From positions 1 to 5,511 of the forward strand of contig JAEXTU010000256.1 of the NCBI GenBank assembly GCA_023453335.1: a stretch of 5,511 nt of DNA, given 5' to 3'. Each line of letters begins with the position of its first letter. Within the stretch, counting starts at the first letter, position 1. Positions 1-5,511 of the stretch are shown here, piece after piece. The DNA comes from Pseudomonadota bacterium (GTDB lineage Bacteria > Desulfobacterota > Desulfovibrionia > Desulfovibrionales > Desulfovibrionaceae). A program made the position numbers and the translations under genes. The notes beneath the pieces were generated by a model that worked only from the letters and a program-made list of their open reading frames with translations, was not told the origin of the DNA and made no database searches.

Positions 1-656
1 ATGCTGCATCACGCGGCCGGGCAGGGTTGCACCACCAGATGTCGCTCTTCATCTTCAACACCGGACGATCGACTGCCTACCTGGACCCGAGTGTGAATGC
101 CACCAACAGCTATCACGGGCATCTTGCCGCGATAGAGAAATACTACATCGACAAGTTCGGGATGGGAGAATCGGATCTCAACGCACACCACATGGACAAG
201 CGGTGGCCGGCTTCCCTGCTGGACTGGCCGTGGTTGCTGGAAAAAGACCCGGAATTGATGAAGGAGTATTTTCGGGAAGAGATCAACGTGCTGTACGGGA
301 GCCTCGCCCAAGGGTTCCAAATCATTCTTCCCTCAGGTGCCTTCAACATCAATGAAACATCCTGGCGGCGGAGCACCTACGCCGTGCCGCTCCTACTGGC
401 CCTGCTCCTGCCCTCCCTCTACGGGATGGCCAGGAGAAAACGGACAACCACCCTCCGGACAGCCTGGCCCTCCAAGCTGCAACTGCTATTCACCCTGGCC
501 ACCCTCTCCATCATTGTCCCGCTCATGCTGGTCAATCCCCTTATCATCTACTTCCCGCCGTTCATCCCGGCATATCTCATGGGGGTGACCCTTGCGGCCA
601 CTGGCCTGTCCAGGGGGGCGGAGAAGACGCTAGGTAGGCTGGGTAAAGGTCGCTAA
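1..656 (+). CDS. C-terminal part of an unidentified integral membrane protein (5'-truncated by window edge)
   Basis: The reading frame is open from base 3 to a TAA at 654-656. There is no convincing ribosome binding site before the TTG at 27 or the ATG at 39, so the gene most likely begins left of the window. Counting from the TTG codon as residue 1, residues 1-116 are mostly polar and rich in aromatic and charged residues. Three hydrophobic segments follow at about 117-134, 152-169 and 172-193. The RRKR cluster at 136-139 and the basic tail after 195 fit the positive-inside rule, with residues 1-116 outside the cytoplasm and the C-terminus inside. The final pair of membrane segments with prolines (IYFPPFIPAYL, about 174-184) loosely recalls the end of polytopic glycosyltransferases (GT-C fold), but I do not recognise the family. 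Codon use and GC (about 57% over bases 61-600, hand count) differ clearly from the minus-strand genes. It converges on the epimerase gene with a 27-nt tail overlap. Confidence 0.7.
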   Translation, partial: AASRGRAGLHHQMSLFIFNTGRSTAYLDPSVNATNSYHGHLAAIEKYYIDKFGMGESDLNAHHMDKRWPASLLDWPWLLEKDPELMKEYFREEINVLYGSLAQGFQIILPSGAFNINETSWRRSTYAVPLLLALLLPSLYGMARRKRTTTLRTAWPSKLQLLFTLATLSIIVPLMLVNPLIIYFPPFIPAYLMGVTLAATGLSRGAEKTLGRLGKGR

Positions 657-1754
657 CAGGGTGTCCACGATCTGGGCCGAAGCATCGCCCTCGCCGTAGA
701 AGGCGCACTCCGCTCCGCCTTCCCGCGGCACGGCCAGGGCCTCGCGCGCACCTCGGACGATCCGCTCCCGGTCCGAGCCGGCCAGCCGGTTCCAGCCGTG
801 CTCCAGGGTCTCGATCCACTCGGTGTCCTCGCGCAGGGTCACGCAGGGCACGCCGAGGATGCGCGCCTCTTTCTGCACCCCGCCCGAGTCCGTGAGCACC
901 AGGGCCGCCTCGGCCTGGACCGCCAGCATGTCGAGATAGGACAGGGGCCCGTGCAGCAGGACGTTGGCGGGCACATCCTTCTCCAGCCCGAAGGATGCGA
1001 TCCGCTCCCGGACCCGGGGGTGCAGGGGAAAGAGCACGCAGATATCCAGGTCGCCGAAGGCGGCCAGGATGCGGGCCAGGGCCGCCGGGTCGTCGGTGTT
1101 GGAGGGCCGGTGCACCGTGGCTAGGTAATAGCCCCGGCACGCGAGCCCCAGCCGGGTGCGCAGATCGCAGCGCCGCGCCGCCACCTCCCGGCACATCCGG
1201 ACCATGTCGTACATCACGTCGCCGATCAGGTGGACCCCCTGGGTGATGCCCTCCCGGGCCAGGTTCTCCACCGCGGCAGGGGTCGGGCAGAACTGCAGGG
1301 TGGCCACATGGTCGGTGAGGACCCGGTTGACCTCCTCGGGCATCTCCCGGTTGAACGACCGCAGCCCGGCCTCCACGTGGCACACCGGGATGTGCAGCTT
1401 GGCCGCGGCCAGCGCGCCGGCCAAGGTGGAATTGGTATCGCCGTAGACCAGGACGCAGTCCGGCCGCTCTTGCACCATGACCCGCTCCAGGGCCTCCAGC
1501 ATCCGCCCGGTCTGGGCCCCGTGCGAGCCCGAGCCCACCGCCAGATGGTGCCGAGGCTCGGGGATGGAAAGCTCCTCGAAGAAGACCCGGGACATCTCCT
1601 GGTCGTAGTGCTGGCCGGTGTGGCACACCACCTCCTCCAGCCGTCCTTCCGCCCGCCAGGGGTGCTGGGCGAAGGCCCGGGACACCGCCGCCGCCTTGAT
1701 GAACTGCGGCCGCGCCCCGACCACGGTCAGGACCTTGAGGGCGCCCTTGCTCAT
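630..1754 (-). CDS. wecB: Non-hydrolysing UDP-N-acetylglucosamine 2-epimerase (WecB family)
   Basis: The product, 374 aa, is the normal length for cytoplasmic epimerases that interconvert UDP-GlcNAc and UDP-ManNAc, or related diacetamido sugars, for polysaccharide synthesis. Family motifs appear in order: GARPQFIK (13-20), TGQHYD (46-51), GDTNST (105-110), EAGLRS (128-133), PEEVNR (139-144), HRPSN (215-219), GPLSYLDM (269-276) and DSGGVQKEA (289-297). D106, E128, E140 and H215 line up, by motif position, with the catalytic D95, E117, E131 and H213 of E. coli WecB. The C-terminal motif is TEWIET...GWN (311-322) rather than the TERPE form of classical WecB. This variant also occurs, from memory, in WbpI-like 2,3-diacetamido-sugar epimerases, so the exact substrate is open. 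The start is the ATG overlapping the glycosyltransferase stop (ATGA), preceded by GGGAGAGGAGG. An in-frame extension upstream to 1967 would only read through the neighbouring gene. It is probably the last gene of the operon. Confidence 0.92.
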   Translation of the reverse strand: MSKGALKVLTVVGARPQFIKAAAVSRAFAQHPWRAEGRLEEVVCHTGQHYDQEMSRVFFEELSIPEPRHHLAVGSGSHGAQTGRMLEALERVMVQERPDCVLVYGDTNSTLAGALAAAKLHIPVCHVEAGLRSFNREMPEEVNRVLTDHVATLQFCPTPAAVENLAREGITQGVHLIGDVMYDMVRMCREVAARRCDLRTRLGLACRGYYLATVHRPSNTDDPAALARILAAFGDLDICVLFPLHPRVRERIASFGLEKDVPANVLLHGPLSYLDMLAVQAEAALVLTDSGGVQKEARILGVPCVTLREDTEWIETLEHGWNRLAGSDRERIVRGAREALAVPREGGAECAFYGEGDASAQIVDTLLATFTQPT

Positions 1755-2512
1755 GTCCTCCTCTCCCGCCGCCATCTCCGGATCGTGAAAATCAGACGGA
1801 CATAGCGCAGTGCGGTGCGCATCACCTTCATCTTGCTGCGCCCCACTCGGCGCGAGGTGTCCAGGGCCATGGCCACCTCGGAGACGGCGGCGCGCTCCTG
1901 GATGTACTTCCAGAGCAGCTCCACCATGCACTCGAACCCGGTGGCCTCCAGTATGCGCGGGCCCCACCGCTCCTGCAGGCGCATGAGCATGGGCGCACTG
2001 GTGAGCCGGAAGAAGCTGCTCATGGTCAGGATGCCCCGGATGCCCATGAGCTCCTTGACCAGGGTGTTGGCCATGTGGCTCATGAACACGCGCAGCATGG
2101 GGGTGTTGTCGATGCCGCCGCCGTAGGCGTAGGGGCTGGCCAACACCACGTCGAAGCCCTCCCGGCGGCGGGTGAGCATCTGCAGGAGGGTCTCCACCCG
2201 CGAGGTGTTGTCGCCCTCCATGGTCACCACCCAGTCGTCCGGTTGCAGCCGGCCGGCCAGGGCGGCGAAGGCCGTGCCGAAGGCCGCGCCCGGCCCGCAG
2301 GGCCGTTCGTGGCGCAGCACCTCCAGGGGCAGCGCGCCGGCGTGCGCCCGGGCCAGGTCACCGGTGCCGTCCGAGGAGCCGTCATCCACCAGGAGCAGGC
2401 GCGCGGCGAACTCGTCCGCCACCCGGGGGGCCAGGGAGTTCAGGTCGGCCAGGAGCCGGGCGATGTTCCCGGCCTCGTTCAGCACCGGGATGACGATGTA
2501 CAGGGTCGCCAT
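1751..2512 (-). CDS. Family 2 glycosyltransferase, DPM1-like (polyprenyl-phosphate sugar transferase type)
   Basis: This 253-aa protein has a GT-A fold signature: PVLNEAGNI (9-17) at the first strand, LLVDDGSSDGT (40-50) for nucleotide binding, and EGD (99-101) where most relatives carry a metal-binding DxD. Further on are GFE (192-194) and RRVGRSK (221-227), which resembles the conserved RxGxSK region of dolichyl-phosphate mannosyltransferase (DPM1) relatives. No C-terminal membrane segment is present, so it is probably a peripheral enzyme at the cytoplasmic face, which is also how single-domain DPM1 proteins work. The expected reaction is transfer of a sugar from a nucleotide donor to a polyprenyl phosphate or a lipid-linked glycan; donor and acceptor are inferred from family only. 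The tail is strongly basic (RRWRRERR, 245-252), which may help membrane association. Its stop overlaps the epimerase start by 4 nt, suggesting coupled translation. It lies 17 nt after the dehydrogenase gene. Confidence 0.88.
   Translation of the reverse strand: MATLYIVIPVLNEAGNIARLLADLNSLAPRVADEFAARLLLVDDGSSDGTGDLARAHAGALPLEVLRHERPCGPGAAFGTAFAALAGRLQPDDWVVTMEGDNTSRVETLLQMLTRRREGFDVVLASPYAYGGGIDNTPMLRVFMSHMANTLVKELMGIRGILTMSSFFRLTSAPMLMRLQERWGPRILEATGFECMVELLWKYIQERAAVSEVAMALDTSRRVGRSKMKVMRTALRYVRLIFTIRRWRRERRT
1755..1767 (-). promoter_or_regulatory. Ribosome binding site of the 2-epimerase gene
   Basis: On the minus strand the bases before ATG 1754 read GGGAGAGGAGGAC. Either GGGAG (8 nt spacer) or AGGAGG (2 nt spacer) could pair with 16S rRNA, and the first is better placed. 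The site lies inside the 3' end of the glycosyltransferase gene and supports the start at 1754 over longer in-frame extensions. Confidence 0.7.
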
Positions 2513-2526
2513 GGACGCTCCCCGCC
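2513..2526 (-). promoter_or_regulatory. Ribosome binding site of the glycosyltransferase gene
   Basis: The minus strand reads GGCGGGGAGCGTCC directly before ATG 2512. GGGGAG with a 5-nt spacer is a good Shine-Dalgarno match and occupies most of the 17-nt gap after the dehydrogenase stop, leaving no room for a separate promoter. Confidence 0.65.
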
Positions 2527-2529
2527 GGC

Positions 2530-3519
2530 CTAGTTGGCGGCGCCCTCGCGCTGCATCCGCTCCCGCTGCCAGGCGATGGTCCGGCGCAGGCCGTCCTCCA
2601 GGTCCACCTGCGGCGCGAAGCCCAGCAGCGTCCGGGCCTTGGCGATGTCCGGGATGCGCCGCCGCACGTCCTCGTAGCGGCCGAAGGTCGCGTAGGGAAT
2701 CATCTTGATGCGCGGCTCGTCACCCTCGCCCCGCACCAGCCGCCAGACCAGCTTGCCCAGGTCCAGGATGGATATCTCGCGGGTGGCCCCGATGTTGAAG
2801 ACCTGGTTGTTGGCCGCGTCCTTCTCCATGCACAGGGTGAACCCGTTCACGTGGTCGTCGATGTAGGTGAAGGAGCGGGTCTGCAGCCCGTCGCCGTGGA
2901 TCTCGATCTCCTCGCCGGCCATGGCCTTGCCGATGAACACCGACTGCGGCCCGCCCCACCATGTGAGGTTCTGGTTGGGCCCGTAGCCGCCGAACAGCCG
3001 GACGATGACCGCGTCGATGCCGTAGCGCTCGTGGTGGGCCATGATGAGTTGCTCGTCGTACATCTTGGAGATGGCGTAGGCCCAGCGCCGGACCGTGGGG
3101 TTGCCCATGACCAGGTTGGACTCCTCGGAAAAGGGCAGCTCCGGGTTCTTGCCGTACACGTCGGAGGTGGAGGCGGAGACCAGCTTGGCCTTGTTCTCCC
3201 GCGCCACATCCAGGACCACCTCGGTGCCCTTCACGTTGATCTGCAAGGTGTCCAGGGCGTCGGAATAGCGGGGGATCTTGAAGGCCGCCAGGTGGATGAT
3301 GTACCGGCATCCCTCGCCCGCGCGCAGCATGGCCGCCTGATCGCGGATGTCCACCCGGTGCAGGGTGAAGTTGCGGTGCCCCGCCACATTCTCCAGGTTG
3401 AGCATGGACCCCTGCGACAGGTTGGCCACCCCGGCGACCTCGTACCCTTTGGCCAAAAGGGCCGCCGCCAGATTGGAGCCGATGAACCCGGCCACGCCGG
3501 TGATGAGAACCTTATCCAT
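2530..3519 (-). CDS. NAD-dependent nucleotide-sugar epimerase/dehydratase (extended SDR family)
   Basis: The 329-aa product has the length and layout of extended short-chain dehydrogenases that epimerise, dehydrate or decarboxylate nucleotide sugars. Visible motifs are GVAGFIG (8-14, dinucleotide-binding glycines), LAAF (78-81), the active-site STSDVYG (117-123), the catalytic YAISK (148-152), RLFGGYGP (174-181) and RSFTYIDD (215-222, substrate side). STSDVYG and the C-terminal RRRIPDIAKARTLLG (286-300) resemble UDP-glucuronate decarboxylase and UDP-sugar 4-epimerase relatives, so the reaction is not settled. One oddity is A32 in GVANLSQG, where the family nearly always has Asp (VDNLS) contacting the NAD ribose. 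The start at ATG 3519 is chosen because AGGGGAG lies 7 nt upstream and the glycine motif then falls at residue 8. A longer in-frame start at 3567 would add 16 unconserved residues. The neighbours fit a sugar-nucleotide pathway. Confidence 0.9.
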   Translation of the reverse strand: MDKVLITGVAGFIGSNLAAALLAKGYEVAGVANLSQGSMLNLENVAGHRNFTLHRVDIRDQAAMLRAGEGCRYIIHLAAFKIPRYSDALDTLQINVKGTEVVLDVARENKAKLVSASTSDVYGKNPELPFSEESNLVMGNPTVRRWAYAISKMYDEQLIMAHHERYGIDAVIVRLFGGYGPNQNLTWWGGPQSVFIGKAMAGEEIEIHGDGLQTRSFTYIDDHVNGFTLCMEKDAANNQVFNIGATREISILDLGKLVWRLVRGEGDEPRIKMIPYATFGRYEDVRRRIPDIAKARTLLGFAPQVDLEDGLRRTIAWQRERMQREGAAN

Positions 3520-3533
3520 GCATGCGCTCCCCT
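3520..3533 (-). promoter_or_regulatory. Ribosome binding site deciding the SDR gene start
   Basis: AGGGGAG (3533-3527) is followed by a 7-nt spacer and ATG 3519. A second ATG at 3523, in another frame, lies only 3 nt from the site and reads ATG CAT GGA TAA, so it is an unlikely start. The site argues against the longer in-frame start at 3567. Confidence 0.65.
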
Positions 3534-3578
3534 GAATTCTCCCGTTGTTGCGCGGACGGGATACCATGTTGTGGACGC

Positions 3579-4667
3579 TTACTCAAAGTCGGACGGTCGC
3601 AGATGTTTGGCAGCCGCCTCCTCGATGACCTTGAAACAGACCTTGTCGCAGGCGGTGGGCTCCGCGAGGTCCGAGGGCTGGCCGCGCAGCTTCCGGCGGA
3701 TGCCCACCAGGCGCGGATTGCGCTGCCAGGCCTCGCGGAACGACATCTGGTTGTAATCGGCCACGTCGTCGTCCCGGTGGTAGGAATGGGCCATGCACGC
3801 CGCGATGCCCCCGTCCGGGTGGAGCACGAAGTTGGTCCAGGGCCGGCGGCACTTGTACACCGTGGCGTAATAGCCCAGCCCCGGATTGTACTTCGTGTCG
3901 TCCGGGAGGTAGGCCGGGTCGGTGACGTAGGGCGTGCTGATGGAGAAGAGGTCGCACTCCAGCTGCTTGGACAGGTCCCGCGCGATCTCCAGTTCGTGCT
4001 GGTTGTGCTTGAACAGCACGAACTGCCATTCGATGAGCAGGTCCTTGCGGCCCAGTTCGCGCTTCAACTCCACCAGCCGCCGGGTGTGGTCCAGCACTTT
4101 CTGGAAGTTCCCGCCCTCCCGGTACGCCACGTAGGACTCCGGGGTGGCGCCGTCGATGGCCACGATGACGTGGTCCAGGCCGGCCTGCAGGGTCCGGCGC
4201 ACGTGGTCCTCGTCGAAGTAGTTCATGTTGGTGGAGATGAAGGAGTAGACCCGGTGCCGGTGCACGATGTCCACGATCTCCGGCAGCTGCTTGACCAGGA
4301 GCGGCTCGCCGTGCCCGTAGAGCCGGGCCAGGATGGCGTACTTGCCGATCTCCCGCATGGTCTTCTCCACCAGGTCCAGGGAGACGTAGAGCTGCTCCCG
4401 GCCGTGCGGCTGCCGCTGGCCGGTGTAGCAGAACCCGCAGCGCAGGTTGCAGGTGGTGCTGGTGGCGATGTTGATGACCGGAGGATAGCTGCGCAGCTCG
4501 CTGCGCTTGATGGCGTACTCGTAGGAGTTGTAGAGCGCGTTGACCCAGCGCACCGGGCTGGGGTACTTGGCCAGCGCCATCATCTCCACGTAGCCGAAGC
4601 GCGAGTACTTGTTCTTGAAGACCTCCGCGCACCGGCTCAACACCGTCTTCATCTTGTCGTACAGCAT
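3579..4667 (-). CDS. Radical SAM protein with C-terminal SPASM/twitch-like auxiliary cluster domain
   Basis: This 362-aa protein carries the radical SAM cluster motif CNLRCGFC (C73, C77, C80), which binds the [4Fe-4S] that cleaves S-adenosylmethionine. It is followed by GHGEP (118-122), the SAM-contacting GGEP equivalent, then STNMNY (145-150) and VAIDGATPESY (169-179), the usual strand motifs of the partial TIM barrel. After the barrel come C273, G286 and C291, spaced CX12GX4C, and then C340-x3-C344. The first part matches the start of SPASM/twitch domains, but the CX2CX5CX3C block of full two-cluster SPASM is absent, so one auxiliary [4Fe-4S] cluster is the likely reading. Family members modify peptides, sugars or other small molecules; here a sugar or glycan precursor is suggested only by the neighbours. 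The start ATG has GAGGAG six nt upstream. It follows the upstream radical SAM gene by 41 nt. Confidence 0.9.
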   Translation of the reverse strand: MLYDKMKTVLSRCAEVFKNKYSRFGYVEMMALAKYPSPVRWVNALYNSYEYAIKRSELRSYPPVINIATSTTCNLRCGFCYTGQRQPHGREQLYVSLDLVEKTMREIGKYAILARLYGHGEPLLVKQLPEIVDIVHRHRVYSFISTNMNYFDEDHVRRTLQAGLDHVIVAIDGATPESYVAYREGGNFQKVLDHTRRLVELKRELGRKDLLIEWQFVLFKHNQHELEIARDLSKQLECDLFSISTPYVTDPAYLPDDTKYNPGLGYYATVYKCRRPWTNFVLHPDGGIAACMAHSYHRDDDVADYNQMSFREAWQRNPRLVGIRRKLRGQPSDLAEPTACDKVCFKVIEEAAAKHLRPSDFE

Positions 4668-4680
4668 GCCCTTCTCCTCG
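4668..4680 (-). promoter_or_regulatory. Ribosome binding site of the SPASM-like radical SAM gene
   Basis: The minus strand reads CGAGGAGAAGGGC before ATG 4667. GAGGAG with a 6-nt spacer is close to ideal and favours this ATG over the internal Met codon five codons later. Confidence 0.7.
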
Positions 4681-4708
4681 CCGCCTTACGGAATCTGACC
4701 CCGGCCCG

Positions 4709-5511
4709 CTAGAACGTGCCGAGCACCTTCTTCACCGCCCATCCCCACAGCCGCCATTCATAGGGCGCGGCCCACCAGCGGCGGTTCCAGCGCAGGTCGG
4801 CCAGGAACTCCATGGGCGCGTTGAGCGCCTTGAACGCCGCGACCAGGCCGGGGCGGCTGCGGTTGCGGCCCACGAACTCCTTGGAGAAGAACCGGAACCG
4901 GGCGATGGCCGCGATGGTCCGGATGGCGCTGACCATGCCCTGGCTGAGCCAGGGGTGCCCCACGTCGTAGTTGAAATTCCAGCGCCCCCACTCCTCCAGG
5001 CTGGCGGGCGGCACGAATCCGTGCTCCACCGCCTTGGCGTAGAGGTCCGCCCCGGGATAGGGCGTATAGATGAAGATGCCGTTGATCTCCGAGGCCGGGT
5101 TGAGCGCCATGATCTTGTCGTAGAGGTCCAGGGTGTCGCTGAGCGTCGCCTCGCTCTCCCCCGGGAACCCGGCCACGAAGCTCACCACCGGCCGGATGCC
5201 GAACTGGCGGGTGCGGGCGATGGTGGTCTGGACCTGGTCCAGGGTGATGCACTTCTTGACCATCTTCAGGGTGTCCACGTTGCCGGACTCGGCCCCGAAG
5301 AACATCTGGTCCACGCCCGAGGCCTTGATGGTGCGGATGAGGTCGTCGTCGAAGCGGGAGAAGGTGTCGAAACGACAGAACCCGCTCCACTCGAACTTCC
5401 GGCCGTACTTGATGAGCCCCTCGGCGATGGCCCCGCTGCGGTCGGCCTTGATGAAGAACTCGTCGTCCACGCTGGAGAAGCAGCGCACCCCGTAGGTGCG
5501 GTGCAGGTAGG
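4709..5511 (-). CDS. B12-binding-type radical SAM protein, C-terminal portion (5'-truncated by window edge)
   Basis: The frame stays open to the right edge. The GTG at 5488 is internal, since the preceding codons read YLHRTYG and continue the conserved segment. The visible 266 residues (first complete codon at 5509 as residue 1) contain VDDEFF (14-19), FCRFDTFSR (44-52), FFGAESGN (70-77), AGFPGE (113-118) and TPYPG (149-153). This series is typical of the second half of the radical SAM barrel in cobalamin-binding-domain radical SAM proteins. The CxxxCxxC cluster motif and any N-terminal B12 domain would lie outside the window, so B12 binding is inferred from family likeness only. The last 60 residues are rich in Trp and Arg and could be a family-specific C-terminal domain. 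Relatives methylate or rearrange unactivated carbons or phosphorus, and many are of unknown function. It is the most upstream gene seen of the putative operon. Confidence 0.85.
   Translation of the reverse strand, partial: YLHRTYGVRCFSSVDDEFFIKADRSGAIAEGLIKYGRKFEWSGFCRFDTFSRFDDDLIRTIKASGVDQMFFGAESGNVDTLKMVKKCITLDQVQTTIARTRQFGIRPVVSFVAGFPGESEATLSDTLDLYDKIMALNPASEINGIFIYTPYPGADLYAKAVEHGFVPPASLEEWGRWNFNYDVGHPWLSQGMVSAIRTIAAIARFRFFSKEFVGRNRSRPGLVAAFKALNAPMEFLADLRWNRRWWAAPYEWRLWGWAVKKVLGTF

Noticed and set aside
596..606. GGCC-ACT-GGCC inverted repeat near the converging gene ends
   Set aside because: A 4-bp stem without a T run is common by chance in GC-rich DNA; I would not call it a bidirectional terminator.
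1755..1967. N-terminal extension of the epimerase to an upstream in-frame start at 1967
   Set aside because: The extra residues are an out-of-frame reading of the glycosyltransferase gene with no family likeness, and a good ribosome site sits before ATG 1754.
3512..3523. Three-codon open frame ATG CAT GGA TAA overlapping the SDR start
   Set aside because: It is only 3 nt from the ribosome site, too short and too close to be convincing as a leader peptide.
3540..3560. Possible hairpin CCCGT...ACGGG in the 59-nt gap before the SDR gene
   Set aside because: The stem is only 5 bp with a 10-nt loop and there is no T tract, so it is not supported as a terminator or regulatory structure.
2851..3756. 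A 301-codon plus-strand open frame over the SDR gene
   Set aside because: It is antisense to conserved SDR motifs, spans the intergenic gap and has no recognisable domain.
3522..4712. A 396-codon plus-strand open frame opposite the SPASM-like radical SAM gene
   Set aside because: Its translation is a low-complexity Val/Leu/His/Arg-rich shadow with no motifs, while the opposite strand encodes clear radical SAM motifs. Long antisense open frames are expected in high-GC DNA.
5486..5488. GTG at 5488 as the start of the B12-type radical SAM gene
   Set aside because: The frame continues upstream to the window edge with conserved-looking residues, and the radical SAM cysteine motif would be missing if translation began here.

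Overview
The window is a high-GC bacterial segment with five co-directional genes on the minus strand and the 3' end of one unrelated-looking gene converging from the plus strand. High GC, mostly G/C third codon positions and Shine-Dalgarno sequences in front of each visible start indicate a bacterium. Paired radical SAM enzymes next to nucleotide-sugar genes would suit an anaerobe such as a Desulfovibrio-like deltaproteobacterium, but nothing here fixes the taxon.

Layout in transcription order on the minus strand: (1) the C-terminal part of a B12-binding-type radical SAM protein, whose N-terminus lies beyond the right edge (5511-4709); (2) a complete radical SAM protein with a C-terminal auxiliary-cluster (SPASM/twitch-like) domain (4667-3579); (3) an extended short-chain dehydrogenase/reductase acting on a nucleotide sugar (3519-2530); (4) a family 2, DPM1-like glycosyltransferase (2512-1751); (5) a non-hydrolysing UDP-GlcNAc 2-epimerase of the WecB family (1754-630). 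Gaps are 41, 59 and 17 nt, and the last pair overlaps by 4 nt (ATGA), so these genes very probably form one operon whose promoter lies outside the window. From the left edge, a plus-strand gene encoding the C-terminal part of a membrane protein runs to 656 and overlaps the end of the epimerase gene by 27 nt.

Taken together this looks like part of a surface-polysaccharide, O-antigen or other glycoconjugate locus. The epimerase and the dehydrogenase would supply modified nucleotide sugars, and the glycosyltransferase would transfer a sugar, perhaps to a polyprenyl phosphate. The two radical SAM enzymes would add an unusual modification to a sugar, lipid or peptide. Their substrates cannot be read from sequence. 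The most noteworthy points are the tandem radical SAM pair in a sugar locus, the four-cysteine auxiliary-cluster pattern, an Asp-to-Ala change in the NAD-binding region of the dehydrogenase, and the sharp GC drop at the converging plus-strand gene. No RNA genes, mobile elements, CRISPR arrays or convincing terminators were seen, and no stretch over 300 nt lacks a gene.
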